Assembly (NCBI RefSeq): GCF_030814225.1
Contig: NZ_JAUSUR010000003.1
Span: 186,001-250,000 of the forward strand
Length of the DNA stretch: 64,000 bases
Reading direction: 5' to 3'
Source of the DNA: Breznakia pachnodae
GTDB taxonomy: Bacteria; Bacillota_I; Bacilli_A; Erysipelotrichales; Erysipelotrichaceae
Shown here one piece after another: positions 55,711 to 64,000 of this stretch (positions are counted from its first letter, which is position 1; the number at the start of each line of letters is the position of its first letter). A program made the translations under genes and the position numbers. Below the pieces are notes generated by a model that saw only the letters and a program-made list of their open reading frames with translations, had not been told where the DNA came from and did not search any database.

Positions 55711-55731
55711 TTCTCATCCATCTTTTTTTAC
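55696..55731 (+). terminator. Terminator overlapping the nusG stop
   Basis: AGATGGA in the last codons pairs with TCCATCT after the stop, followed by a T-run. Confidence 0.7.
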
Positions 55732-55749
55732 GTAAAAAAGGAGGATAGT

Positions 55750-56322
55750 ATGAAACGACAAGAACTACATAAAGGAATGGATAGTAAAGAATTTTTGGAT
55801 TACTATTATTTAAAAGAAGAAATGGTTGCTTTCTGTAAACAAGAAGGATTAAAAACAAGTGGACAAAAAGGTGATTTGAAAAAACGAATTGCTCATTATC
55901 TGGATACTGGAGAGAAATTAGATTTTAAGCCTGAAAAGAAAGCAAAAGATCCAGATGTATTTGATTTAGATACGAAAATAGAATTGCCATTTACATTTAG
56001 TGAAAAGAAGCGAGTTTTCTTTGAAGAACACTTGGGAAAGAACTTTTCCTTTAAAGTAAGTTTTCAAAGATGGGTCAAGGCGAATGAAGGAAAAACCTAT
56101 CAGGATGCAATCAATGCCTATCCAGAAGTAATCGCAAAGAAAAGTGAAAAAATTGATAAACAGTTTGAATACAATACATATATCCGTGATTTTTTTGCAG
56201 ACAACAAGGGACGTTCACTAAATGATGCAATTGCCTGTTGGAAGTATAAAAAGTCACTGTCAGGGCATAATAAGTACGAAAAAGCGGATTTAACGTGTCT
56301 GGAAGAAGGTTTTTGCTTGTAA
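55750..56322 (+). CDS. SAP-domain protein (DUF6434-like)
   Basis: 190 residues. A SAP-like helix-turn-helix (about 21-50: YLKEEMVAFCKQEGLKTSGQKGDLKKRIAHYL) is followed by a lysine-rich linker and a C-terminal half (FVYNT-like NTYIRDFFADNKGRSLNDAIACWKYKKSL) of the DUF6434 type. SAP motifs bind DNA or RNA in eukaryotes; the bacterial role is unknown. It stands alone between nusG and sdaAB, with AAGGAGG before the ATG. Confidence 0.75.
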   Translation: MKRQELHKGMDSKEFLDYYYLKEEMVAFCKQEGLKTSGQKGDLKKRIAHYLDTGEKLDFKPEKKAKDPDVFDLDTKIELPFTFSEKKRVFFEEHLGKNFSFKVSFQRWVKANEGKTYQDAINAYPEVIAKKSEKIDKQFEYNTYIRDFFADNKGRSLNDAIACWKYKKSLSGHNKYEKADLTCLEEGFCL

Positions 56323-56364
56323 GAGTGAATATTCCATGATTTAATTTGAATAGAGGAAAAACGT

Positions 56365-57033
56365 ATGAAAGATATTAGTATATTTGATGTAATTGGACCG
56401 AATATGATTGGTCCCTCTAGTTCTCATACAGCAGGTGCACTTCGCATTGCATTGATGGCAAGAAAGATTGTAGCTGATGAAGTAAAAGAAGTGACGTTTC
56501 GACTGTATGGTTCATTTGCGAAAACATATGAAGGTCATGGTACCAATCGTGCATTAGTTGGTGGTATTTTAGGATATCAGCCAGATGATGTACGAATCAA
56601 AGATTCTTTTGATTATGCCAAAGAACGTAATGTAAAATTTCATTTTGATTTGATTCATGGAGAGAATCCATATCATCCCAACACGGTAGAGTGTTTTATT
56701 GAAAGTGTTCATGGAGAAAAAACATTTATTCGTGGTGAATCCATTGGCGGTGGCGAAATGGTCATTAAAAATATTAATGGAGTTGAAATTGACCTTACTG
56801 GTGAGTACGATACCATCCTAGTGAAACAGAAAGATGAACCAGGAGTGGTTGCATATCTTAGTAACTGTTTAGCGAGATTTGATGTAAATATTGCATTCAT
56901 GAAACTATATCGTGAAGATAAAGGTTCGATTGCTTATACGATTATTGAAATGGATGACCCGATTTGCGAAAAAGCATTGGGTGAAATAGAAGCAGATGCA
57001 TCAATTATGTCTGCAGTTTATATTCCAAGGTAG
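56365..57033 (+). CDS. sdaAB: L-serine ammonia-lyase beta subunit
   Basis: 222 residues. The iron-sulfur L-serine dehydratase of Bacillota has two chains; this is the beta chain. SIFDVIGPNMIGPSSSHTAGALRIA is the family signature, and a C-terminal ACT-like domain (VVAYLSNCLARFDVNIAFMKLYR) may bind serine. The alpha gene follows 7 bases later. The enzyme converts serine to pyruvate and ammonia. Confidence 0.95.
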   Translation: MKDISIFDVIGPNMIGPSSSHTAGALRIALMARKIVADEVKEVTFRLYGSFAKTYEGHGTNRALVGGILGYQPDDVRIKDSFDYAKERNVKFHFDLIHGENPYHPNTVECFIESVHGEKTFIRGESIGGGEMVIKNINGVEIDLTGEYDTILVKQKDEPGVVAYLSNCLARFDVNIAFMKLYREDKGSIAYTIIEMDDPICEKALGEIEADASIMSAVYIPR

Positions 57034-57040
57034 GTGGATT

Positions 57041-57904
57041 ATGGATTTTAAAAATGTAAAAGAACTGCTTGCTTTGTGTGAAGAACATAACGTAACGATT
57101 TCAAAGATAATGATGAAACGTGAATGTGATGTATTTGAAACTACAGAGAAAGAAGTAGAAGATAAATTAAAAGTATCACTGAAGATTATGCGTGATGCAA
57201 TCAATCAGGCATTAGAAAAAGATATTGAATCCATGGGAGGACTACTTCATGGAGAGTCAAAGAAACTGGATGCTTATTTGAAAAGAAATAAACTATTTGA
57301 AAATGAAATCAGTAGTAAAGCTGCAGCTTATGCATTAGGAGTTATTGAAGTAAATGCTTCAATGGGGTTAATCGTTGCTGCTCCAACTGCTGGTTCTAGT
57401 GGGGTAATACCAGGCTGTCTGTTTGCTTTGCAGGAAAAAGCACAACTAACAGAAGAAGAGATGTTACAAGGCTTACTAAATGCATCAGCTATTGGTTACC
57501 TGATTACACGTAACGCAAATGTATCAGGTGCCCAGGGTGGTTGTCAGGCCGAAGTTGGTTCAGCTGCGGCAATGAGTGCAAGTATGATTTGTGAGTTGCT
57601 CGGTGGTACGCCAACACAGTGTACCCATGCAGCAAGTCATGCGCTAATGAATCTGTTAGGTCTTGTATGTGATCCGATTTGTGGGTTAGTGGAAGTACCT
57701 TGTCAGACCAGAAATGCGATTGGTGCAAGTGACGCATTTATATCCGCACAACTCGCTTTGTCAGGTGTACCTAATGTACTGCCACTTGATGAAATGATCC
57801 AGGTAATGGATGATGTTGGTAGGTCATTACCAATCACTTTACGTGAAACTGCGTTAGGTGGGAGTGCAATTGCACCGAGTGCCTGTAAAAAATGTATAAA
57901 ATAG
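57041..57904 (+). CDS. sdaAA: L-serine ammonia-lyase alpha subunit
   Basis: 287 residues. The 4Fe-4S cysteines lie in GAQGGCQAEVGSAAAM, VCDPICGLVEVPCQTRNAIG and the end SACKKC. The VAAPTAGSSGVIPGCLFAL segment is typical. ATG 57041 follows AGGTGG; the upstream in-frame ATG 56996 lies within sdaAB without a ribosome site. Oxygen-sensitive cluster fits an anaerobe. Confidence 0.95.
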   Translation: MDFKNVKELLALCEEHNVTISKIMMKRECDVFETTEKEVEDKLKVSLKIMRDAINQALEKDIESMGGLLHGESKKLDAYLKRNKLFENEISSKAAAYALGVIEVNASMGLIVAAPTAGSSGVIPGCLFALQEKAQLTEEEMLQGLLNASAIGYLITRNANVSGAQGGCQAEVGSAAAMSASMICELLGGTPTQCTHAASHALMNLLGLVCDPICGLVEVPCQTRNAIGASDAFISAQLALSGVPNVLPLDEMIQVMDDVGRSLPITLRETALGGSAIAPSACKKCIK

Positions 57905-58015
57905 TGGAATCAAGGGAACCAAAAAGGTTTCTAAATTGTCTAATATAGTAGTGAATGAAATTGAGGTAGAAAAGGGAAACTTTTTAAACATAACAAAATT
58001 AGGAGGGAAAACAAA

Positions 58016-58837
58016 TTGAAAAAGATTATTAGCTTATTTTGTTGTTTAGGATTAGTATTTTTAACAGGATGTGATATGTTAGGTGGTGGCGATTTAGATT
58101 ACGCTACATTCGCATCAGCAGTTGCAAGTCCTTCAGGATCAACTGCAGCAGATTATGAAGGAGATTCAGTAGAATTTGCGGCAATGATTGTTGGTGAACC
58201 ATTTGTGATGGAATCAGATGATGAAGACATCAATGGTGATCAATATGTAATTGCTTATATTTCTAGAGATTTCCAAAATTATATTCTACTAAATGTAGAA
58301 GATGTAAAAGATGTTCCAGGTGCTTATGAAACAACAGTTGTACATGGTAAAGTAGATGGATACATCTATTCAACTAGTGATAGTGGAAAAGAAGAAGCAC
58401 TGAATATTAAAGTTAGTGAATTCACAAAACTTAAATCTGAAGATGTAAAGGTTGAAGAAGGATCATCTTATACAATGACAGATGGAACGAAAGCTACGTT
58501 TACTCGTGCACAAGTTACAACTGACACATTTGGAAGTACAGTAGCAGTTATCTACTATGAAATTGAAATGGGTGACAGTGTTGTAGGAAGTAGTTATTTA
58601 CAAGAATTAGAATTGTATCAGGGAGATACACCTCTTGATTCATCAATTTTCTCAGTAAATGCAGAAACGGATCCAAATGCAATGCAGGCATCATACAGTG
58701 GATTGAAAGAAGGAGAAAAAGCATTGGTTTACTGTGTATACAGTGGCTTAACGGATGCAACAACGCCAATCTCAGTGGAAGCATATGATGATGAGTTTAA
58801 CCTAGTTTATTATTATGAATTACCTTTAGGCGAATAA
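58016..58837 (+). CDS. Lipoprotein with C-terminal DUF5067-like domain
   Basis: 273 residues from TTG 58016 (AGGAGGG 8 bases upstream). The signal peptide has lipobox LTGC, Cys19. The first domain (about 25-140) is unassigned but resembles OB-like lipoprotein domains. The second (about 150-270: AQVTTDTFGSTVAVIYYEI, LQELELYQG) is DUF5067-like. A surface-exposed lipoprotein of unknown role. Terminator follows. Confidence 0.72.
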   Translation: MKKIISLFCCLGLVFLTGCDMLGGGDLDYATFASAVASPSGSTAADYEGDSVEFAAMIVGEPFVMESDDEDINGDQYVIAYISRDFQNYILLNVEDVKDVPGAYETTVVHGKVDGYIYSTSDSGKEEALNIKVSEFTKLKSEDVKVEEGSSYTMTDGTKATFTRAQVTTDTFGSTVAVIYYEIEMGDSVVGSSYLQELELYQGDTPLDSSIFSVNAETDPNAMQASYSGLKEGEKALVYCVYSGLTDATTPISVEAYDDEFNLVYYYELPLGE

Positions 58838-58847
58838 AGGTACAAAT

Positions 58848-58880
58848 GAAAGCAAGAATTCATCGAAAATTCTTGCTTTT
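58848..58880 (+). terminator. Terminator after the lipoprotein gene
   Basis: AAAGCAAGAATT and AATTCTTGCTTT pair perfectly around CATCGAA-type loop, followed by T. Confidence 0.85.
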
Positions 58881-58901
58881 CTATTGGTTCTATTATATTA
58901 T
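58873..58901 (+). promoter_or_regulatory. rplK-rplA promoter
   Basis: TTGCTT (58873-58878), 17-base spacer, TATTAT (58896-58901). The -35 overlaps the preceding terminator. Confidence 0.55.
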
Positions 58902-58920
58902 TAAATAGCCTGATTTTAGG

Positions 58921-58964
58921 TATGCGTGGTAGAAAGTGCGATTCTTTCGTTTCACCACTGCATA
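58921..58964 (+). ncRNA. rplK leader hairpin, possible L1 autoregulation site
   Basis: TATGC-GTGGT-GAAAG pair in order with CTTTC-ACCAC-GCATA, forming a long imperfect hairpin 31 bases before the rplK start. L1 is known to bind the rplK-rplA mRNA leader and repress translation in other bacteria, so this is a likely regulatory structure. Family assignment is inference. Confidence 0.5.
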
Positions 58965-58994
58965 AGACAGACAAAGAAATATAGGAGGTGTCTT

Positions 58995-59414
58995 ATGAGT
59001 AAGAAAAAAATCGCTAAAGTAGCGAAGCTACAATTCCCTGCAGGGGGAGCGAAACCAGGGCCAGCATTGGCATCTGTAGGTATTAACATGCCTCAGTTTA
59101 CACAAGCATTTAACGATGCTACAAAGGACCGTCAAGGAGACGTTGTTCCAGTAATCATTACTGCATATGAAGATAAGTCATTTGACTTTGTTCTTAAGAC
59201 TACACCAGCAAGTGTATTACTTAAGAAAGCTGCTAACGTTAGCAAGGGAGCTGCAGATTCTAAAACTCCAGTTGCAACAATTTCAGTTGACAAAGTAAAA
59301 GAAATCGCAGAATACAAAATGCCAGACTTAAATGCAAATGATATTGAAGGCGCAATCAAAATTGTTGCCGGAACCGCACGCAACATGGGTATTGTTGTAG
59401 AAGGTTTAGAATAG
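58995..59414 (+). CDS. rplK: 50S ribosomal protein L11
   Basis: 139 residues, the GTPase-centre protein. [24 protein letters not shown] at the N-terminus and the C-terminal rRNA-binding domain ([28 protein letters not shown]) are typical. ATG 58995 follows AGGAGGTG; the longer frame from 58926 runs through the leader hairpin and is not used. Confidence 0.97.
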   Translation: MSKKKIAKVAKLQFPAGGAKPGPALASVGINMPQFTQAFNDATKDRQGDVVPVIITAYEDKSFDFVLKTTPASVLLKKAANVSKGAADSKTPVATISVDKVKEIAEYKMPDLNANDIEGAIKIVAGTARNMGIVVEGLE

Positions 59415-59426
59415 GAGGAACGTACA

Positions 59427-60107
59427 ATGGCTAAAAAAGGTAGAAAGTATTTAGAAGCTGCAAAATTAGTTGATGCTACAACGTCTTATTCACTAGAAGA
59501 AGCAGTAGCTTTAATGAAGAAAGCAAGCTATGTTAAGTTTGACGAAAGTGTTGAATTATCACTTCGTTTAAATGTTGATCCACGTCATGCTGATCAACAA
59601 ATCCGTGGAGCAATGGTACTTCCAAATGGAAGTGGACGTTCACAAAAAGTTTGTGTAATTGCTCAAGGACCACAAGAACAAGAAGCAAAAGATGCTGGAG
59701 CAGATTTTGTTGGTGGTAAAGAATTAATTGAAGATATGAAAAAAGGTTGGTTAGATTTTGATGTTATCGTAGCTACTCCAAACATGATGGGTGAGTTAGG
59801 GAAACTAGGAAAAATCTTAGGACCTAAAGGTTTAATGCCAAACCCTAAAACTGGAACAGTTACAATGGATGTTAAAAAAGCTGTTGAAGATATTAAAAAG
59901 GGTAAAGTTGAATACCGTGTAGATAAAGATGGAAACATCAACGTATTGATTGGTAAAATGTCATTTGATGACAAAAAGATTATCGAAAACTTTACTGCTC
60001 TATACGATGTAGTAGCAAAGGCTCGTCCAGCTGCTGTAAAAGGACAATACTTCTTGAATATTTCATTAAGTAGTACTATGGGTCCTGGAATTAAAGTTGC
60101 AGTTTAA
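59427..60107 (+). CDS. rplA: 50S ribosomal protein L1
   Basis: 226 residues. Stalk protein binding helix 76 of 23S r[58 protein letters not shown] and the end [10 protein letters not shown] are family signatures. AGGAGG at 59414 serves the start. Operon with rplK. Confidence 0.97.
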   Translation: MAKKGRKYLEAAKLVDATTSYSLEEAVALMKKASYVKFDESVELSLRLNVDPRHADQQIRGAMVLPNGSGRSQKVCVIAQGPQEQEAKDAGADFVGGKELIEDMKKGWLDFDVIVATPNMMGELGKLGKILGPKGLMPNPKTGTVTMDVKKAVEDIKKGKVEYRVDKDGNINVLIGKMSFDDKKIIENFTALYDVVAKARPAAVKGQYFLNISLSSTMGPGIKVAV

Positions 60108-60109
60108 TA

Positions 60110-60138
60110 TTGACTTTAATTTAAAAACCATATAAAAT
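60110..60138 (+). promoter_or_regulatory. rplJ-rplL promoter
   Basis: TTGACT (60110-60115), 17-base spacer, TAAAAT (60133-60138), directly before the L10 leader. Confidence 0.7.
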
Positions 60139-60149
60139 ATTAAATGTTT

Positions 60150-60262
60150 CAATATGCCATAGACAGTAACGGCTTTATGCTTAATCAGGTTACCGAGGTA
60201 GAAAGATATAAATTTTTCACTCGTTTTTGTCTATAATGATAAGGGCGAGTTTTTATACTCTT
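60150..60262 (+). ncRNA. Ribosomal protein L10 leader
   Basis: GCCATAGACAGTAACGG ... TTAATCAGGTTACCGAGGT is the hallmark of the L10 leader, where L10 with L7/L12 binds and limits its own synthesis. A hairpin with ACTCG (60219-60223) and CGAGT (60246-60250) plus a T-run follows and can act as an attenuator. Confidence 0.9.
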
Positions 60263-60296
60263 AGGTATATTGTTCATATATAAATAGGAGGTTAAG

Positions 60297-60791
60297 ATGA
60301 ACCAAGCAATTTTAGATTCTAAAAAAGCAGTCGTTGATGAAATCGCTGGTAAATTCAATGAATCAGCTAGTACAGTTGTTGTTGAATACCGCGGACTTAG
60401 CGTTGCTGAAGTAACTCAACTTCGTCGTGATCTAAGAGAAGAAGGTGTTGAATTCAAAGTATACAAGAATTCAATGGTTACTAGAGCTGCTGAAGTTGCT
60501 AATGTAGAAGGTTTGAAAGAAAACCTAACTGGTCCAAATGCAATCGCGTTTGGTGAAGATGCAGTTGCTCCTTCAAGAGTACTTGTAAACTTCGCAAAAG
60601 ATCACAAAGCATTAGTAATTAAAGCTGGAGTAGTTGATGGAGAAGTTGTTGGTGTTGACACAATCACAAAATTATCGAAATTACCAAACCGTGACGGTAT
60701 GATTTCTATGATTCTAGGATGTTTCCAAGCACCAGTTAGAAAATTTGCATACGCACTTAGTGCAGTTAGAGATCAAAAAGAAGAAGCATAA
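60297..60791 (+). CDS. rplJ: 50S ribosomal protein L10
   Basis: 164 residues. L10 is the base of the L7/L12 stalk. STVVVEYRGLSVAEVTQLRRDLREEGVEFKVYKNSMVTRAAE and TGPNAIAFGEDAVAPSRVL are typical, with the L12-binding helix at the C-terminus. AGGAGG at 60286. Co-transcribed with rplL and regulated by the leader before it. Confidence 0.97.
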   Translation: MNQAILDSKKAVVDEIAGKFNESASTVVVEYRGLSVAEVTQLRRDLREEGVEFKVYKNSMVTRAAEVANVEGLKENLTGPNAIAFGEDAVAPSRVLVNFAKDHKALVIKAGVVDGEVVGVDTITKLSKLPNRDGMISMILGCFQAPVRKFAYALSAVRDQKEEA

Positions 60792-60815
60792 TTTAACCAC
60801 AGGAGGAAAATTAAA

Positions 60816-61190
60816 ATGGCAAAATTAAATAAAGATGATGTAATTGCATCACTAAAAGAGATGACAATTTTAGAATTAAACGAATTAATCGAAGCAATCG
60901 AAGAAGAATTTGGAGTAAGCGCTGCTGCACCTGTTGCAGTTGCTGGAGCTGCTGACGCTGGAGCTGCTGCTGCAGAACCAACTGAAGTTACAGTTACTAT
61001 TACTGACATCGGAGCTTCAAAAGTTAACGTAATTAAAGCAGTAAGAGAAATTACTGGACTTGGATTACTAGAAGCAAAACAAAAAGTTGAAGCTACACCT
61101 GCAGTAGTTAAGGAAAACATCCCGACTGCTGAAGCTGAAGAAATCAAAACTAAATTGACTGACGCTGGAGCTGTAGTAGAAGTTAAATAA
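60816..61190 (+). CDS. rplL: 50S ribosomal protein L7/L12
   Basis: 124 residues. N-terminal dimer domain ([21 protein letters not shown]), an alanine-rich hinge (about 33-54) and the C-terminal factor-binding domain ([33 protein letters not shown]). ATG follows AGGAGG by 9 bases. Confidence 0.97.
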   Translation: MAKLNKDDVIASLKEMTILELNELIEAIEEEFGVSAAAPVAVAGAADAGAAAAEPTEVTVTITDIGASKVNVIKAVREITGLGLLEAKQKVEATPAVVKENIPTAEAEEIKTKLTDAGAVVEVK

Positions 61191-61230
61191 TTAACTGATT
61201 AATTAAAATAACGCCAAAGGATGTGGTATT

Positions 61231-61824
61231 ATGAATCATTATTTTGATGATAATCAACATTTAAAAAGCAACCGGAAGGAATTCTCTTTCCGGTTTTGGT
61301 GTTTTGATTATTCCTTCATAAGTGACCATGGAGTCTTCTCCAAAGATGGCATTGATGAAGGTAGTAAAGTGTTGTTGGAAGCAGTAAAAAAAACGGATAT
61401 TGGTAAAAAAATATTAGATTTGGGATGTGGTTATGGAACGATTGGAATCATTCTTAAAAAGACCTATCCAGAGAAGCAACTGACAATGGTAGATGTAAAT
61501 TCGAGGGCGTTAGAATTAGCAAAAGAAAATGCATCTCGCAACAAAGTCGATGTAGAGATTTTGAAATCTGATATTTTTGAATCAATAACTGATCAGACAT
61601 TTGATTGTATAATTACTAATCCACCGATACGGGCAGGTAAGAAAGTAATCTATCAGATGTTTAAGGAATCGTATGAACATTTACATGCGTTGGGAAAGTT
61701 AGTCATCGTAATTAGAAAATCGCATGGTGCAAAAAGTGCACAAAACTACATTGCAGATATATTTGGAAATTGTGAAGTGTTAATGAAAGATAAAGGCTTC
61801 TATGTTTTATGTGCTCAAAAATAA
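61231..61824 (+). CDS. Class I SAM-dependent methyltransferase (YbxB/RsmC-like)
   Basis: 197 residues. SAM-binding motif I ILDLGCGYGTIGIIL and the catalytic TNPPIRAGKKVIYQMF (NPP motif for base N-methylation) match the small RsmC-like methyltransferases that lie between rplL and rpoB in many Bacillota. Probably acts on rRNA; target unproven. No strong AGGAGG, but AAAGGATG precedes the start. Confidence 0.9.
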   Translation: MNHYFDDNQHLKSNRKEFSFRFWCFDYSFISDHGVFSKDGIDEGSKVLLEAVKKTDIGKKILDLGCGYGTIGIILKKTYPEKQLTMVDVNSRALELAKENASRNKVDVEILKSDIFESITDQTFDCIITNPPIRAGKKVIYQMFKESYEHLHALGKLVIVIRKSHGAKSAQNYIADIFGNCEVLMKDKGFYVLCAQK

Positions 61825-61838
61825 AACTGAAGAAACTA

Positions 61839-61867
61839 TTGACAATTTGACATTTTGTTGCTAATAT
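61839..61867 (+). promoter_or_regulatory. rpoB promoter
   Basis: TTGACA (61839-61844), 17-base spacer, TAATAT (61862-61867). A small hairpin GGGC-AGTGT-GCCC lies in the leader at 61900-61912. Confidence 0.8.
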
Positions 61868-61950
61868 ATTAAATTGCATAATATTAAATAATTAGAATGG
61901 GGCAGTGTGCCCTAACGTAATTTGAAAACAGAATAGAAAGGATGGCATTC

Positions 61951-64000
61951 ATGGCAAAAAAAGACACTTATCGTACTGTAAAAATCGGTAAAAAAGCGGA
62001 ACGTAGAGATTATTCAAAAGTAAGTGGGGACCTTGAGTTACCAAATCTTGTTGAAATTCAAACTGACTCTTTTGACTGGTTTAAAGAAGAAGGAATTAAA
62101 GAAGTGTTTAATGAAATATATCCTATCACCAACCATGGTGGGAATATTAAATTAAGATTCGTAGATTATGAATTTGAAGAGCCAAAATTTAATGCAGAGG
62201 AATCTCTATATCGTGAGATTAACTATGCTACATCTTTAAAGGCAAAAATGGAGCTTGAAATTGAAGATCCAACAACTGGTGAATTAATTTCAAAAGAAGA
62301 AGATGTCTTCCTAGGAGATTTCCCATTAATGACAGATAATGGGACTTTTGTAATTAACGGTGCTGAACGTGTAATCGTTTCGCAAATCGTTCGTTCTCCA
62401 GGATCATACTTCTCGACTGGTTTTGAAGAAAAAACAGGTCGTGAAACATATCAATCAGAACTTATTCCGAGTCGTGGTACTTGGTTGGAGTTTATGAGTG
62501 AAATCAAAAAGCAGACTTCAGGTAGAATCCTGAATATGAGTATTGACCGTAAACGTAAAATGTTATCAACTATTTTATTTAAAGCACTTGGAATGTCAAT
62601 TGACTTAGATAATAATATTGATTCTTTTGATGCAGAACAAATGAAGATTTTCCTAAAATCTTTGGATCGTGATCTTGTAGAAGATTTACCTGAAGATATG
62701 GAAGAGCGTGAGTTCTTAGAAGTTTACTTGAACTTATATGGTTCATACTTTGGTAAATATGAAGAAATTGAAAATACCCTTATGGGGGATAAAGTAGCGA
62801 CTACACAGGAAGCTCTTTTAAGCATTTATGAGAACCAGAGAGCGGATGAAATTCCTACACTTGATGGATCAATTACATTAATGAATGCTAAGTTCTTTGA
62901 TCGTCGTCGTTATGACCTTACAAAAGCTGGTCGTTTTAAATTAGGTAAGAAGTTATATGTAGTAGACCGTATGACAAATAACTATCTTGCTCATGATATT
63001 TTAGACTCAGATGGTAAAGTGTTCGCTAAGAGTGGAACTCTTGTCAACCGTGAAGTACGTAATGACTTACGTAAAGAAATGAAAAAAGGTATGCATATTT
63101 CTGCATTCCCTTATAATACGTTGTTCTATCATGCAGATATTGCAACTGTACCTACATCTTACAACCTTGCATTGGTTGGACGTGTGTTGGCAGAAGATGT
63201 TGAACTTAACAAATCAACATTACTTGCAAACTCAGTGTTAACTAGTGAGGATGTAAAAGCATTAGTAAAAGAAGTAGAAGAAGTAAGTGTATTTGCTGGT
63301 GTAGTAGCAAAAGAAGTTACATTAAACACATCAAACTTTAAATCAGTAATGAGCTATGGGCAAACATTATATTCTTTGGGTCGTTTAGTTGACGAAAAAG
63401 GAAATGATGTAGTTGATAGTGAAGGTGAAGTATATACATTTGAATTCCAACCAAAAGAAAAGAATGCTCCTTTATCTGATACACAGGAAAGTGAATTAAG
63501 AGAAAAAGTAGCAAATGGTGATACGATTAGAGCTTATTTAATTGGATGTGCTGTACAGGAAGTTAAAATCCATGATGGAGATAACATTCCAGTAAAACTA
63601 GTTGGTAATGATCCATTCATCAACATGCACACAATTACGGTGTCTGATATGTATGCATTATATTCTTACACATTAAACACAATGGAAGGAATTGGGGAAA
63701 GTGACGATATCGATATGCTTGGTAACCGTCGTATCCGTTCGGTTGGTGAGTTAATTCAAAACCAATTCAGAATTGGTCTTTCTCGTATGGAAAGAGTTGT
63801 TAAAGAAAGAATGTCAATTGCTGAAATTGAAACTTTAACACCTAAGAAACTTACAAACATTCGTCCATTAACTGCAGCAATTAAAGAGTTCTTCTCAAGT
63901 TCTCAGTTGTCTCAGTTCATGGATCAACAAAACCCTCTTGCAGAACTTACAAACAAACGTCGTATTTCTGCTTTAGGACCTGGTGGGTTAACACGTGATC
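61951..64000 (+). CDS. rpoB: RNA polymerase beta subunit, 5' part
   Basis: The first 683 codons are in the window; the gene continues past the right edge. [64 protein letters not shown] and the RNA-exit/rifampicin region with [22 protein letters not shown] followed by SALGPGGL are all standard. The rifampicin-cluster residues visible look wild-type. ATG 61951 follows AAAGGATG. Confidence 0.98.
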   Translation, partial: MAKKDTYRTVKIGKKAERRDYSKVSGDLELPNLVEIQTDSFDWFKEEGIKEVFNEIYPITNHGGNIKLRFVDYEFEEPKFNAEESLYREINYATSLKAKMELEIEDPTTGELISKEEDVFLGDFPLMTDNGTFVINGAERVIVSQIVRSPGSYFSTGFEEKTGRETYQSELIPSRGTWLEFMSEIKKQTSGRILNMSIDRKRKMLSTILFKALGMSIDLDNNIDSFDAEQMKIFLKSLDRDLVEDLPEDMEEREFLEVYLNLYGSYFGKYEEIENTLMGDKVATTQEALLSIYENQRADEIPTLDGSITLMNAKFFDRRRYDLTKAGRFKLGKKLYVVDRMTNNYLAHDILDSDGKVFAKSGTLVNREVRNDLRKEMKKGMHISAFPYNTLFYHADIATVPTSYNLALVGRVLAEDVELNKSTLLANSVLTSEDVKALVKEVEEVSVFAGVVAKEVTLNTSNFKSVMSYGQTLYSLGRLVDEKGNDVVDSEGEVYTFEFQPKEKNAPLSDTQESELREKVANGDTIRAYLIGCAVQEVKIHDGDNIPVKLVGNDPFINMHTITVSDMYALYSYTLNTMEGIGESDDIDMLGNRRIRSVGELIQNQFRIGLSRMERVVKERMSIAEIETLTPKKLTNIRPLTAAIKEFFSSSQLSQFMDQQNPLAELTNKRRISALGPGGLTRD

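Noticed and set aside
58926-58994. Longer N-terminus of L11
   Set aside because: It runs through the leader hairpin, has no ribosome site, and L11 homologs start at the MSKKK position.
60773-61147. 124-codon minus-strand frame
   Set aside because: Antisense shadow of rplL, caused by its alanine-rich hinge codons.

Overview
The window is a contiguous piece of a low-GC Gram-positive chromosome. A+T-rich genes, strong AGGAGG ribosome sites, TTGACA/TATAAT promoters, short hairpin-plus-T terminators, a T-box leader, an L10 leader and many PTS genes all fit Bacillota. Gene content (PRD-type PTS regulator, AgaS/Man-family PTS, LytTR-DUF3021 pair, surface proteins with a TGD anchor, the order cysS-mrnC-rlmB-sigma-rpmG-secE-nusG-rplKAJL-rpoB) suggests an anaerobic, sugar-fermenting Erysipelotrichales-like host organism; this placement is inference. 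I see no rRNA, tRNA, CRISPR array, insertion sequence or prophage.

Layout. 0.1-4.2 kb: small enzymes (cupin, nucleotidyltransferase-GNAT fusion, nucleoside phosphorylase), an orphan ribbon-helix-helix protein, rlmH, a PD-(D/E)XK-like protein and a DUF523 protein. 4.2-6.8 kb: ptsH and a phosphohexomutase. 6.9-8.1 kb: a zinc-ribbon protein and two unrecognised membrane proteins. 8.2-14.8 kb: a tandemly duplicated module, each copy holding an ECF-like sigma factor fused to a membrane anchor and an outer domain, followed by a secreted anchored surface protein. Both copies carry the same ECF-type promoter (TGAAC-N17-CGACTA). This is the most unusual locus in the window. 15.3-19.6 kb: glgB-glgP. 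19.8-24.8 kb: S41 protease, uvrB, an MFS transporter and a free-standing FakA C-terminal-like domain.

24.9-33.6 kb: a HAD phosphatase, a PRD regulator and, divergent from it, a lactose/cellobiose-family PTS operon (IIB-IIC-IIA) with two GH1 phospho-glycosidases. One of these has Gln in place of the acid/base Glu. A palindromic operator, promoter and cre-like site lie in front. 33.6-38.4 kb: a C39-type peptidase divergent from a VanRS-like two-component system and a lipoprotein, then a TetR gene with a double operator and its membrane-protein partner. 38.5-44.2 kb: an amino-sugar locus, with agaS and a Man-family IIA, a divergent AraC regulator, and IIB-IIC-IID. 44.4-51.4 kb: gapA, a membrane-embedded M28 peptidase, a P-loop kinase-like protein, a LytTR-DUF3021 pair, a radical SAM protein and an ABC transporter.

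51.4-64.0 kb: housekeeping. A Cys T-box precedes cysS-mrnC-rlmB-sigma. Then come rpmG-secE-nusG, a SAP-domain protein, sdaAB-sdaAA, a lipoprotein, rplK-rplA with a hairpin leader, the L10 leader with rplJ-rplL, a methyltransferase, and rpoB running off the right edge. The sugar loci are linked in function: PTS import through HPr, GH1 or AgaS processing, phosphohexomutase and glycogen enzymes feeding glycolysis through gapA.
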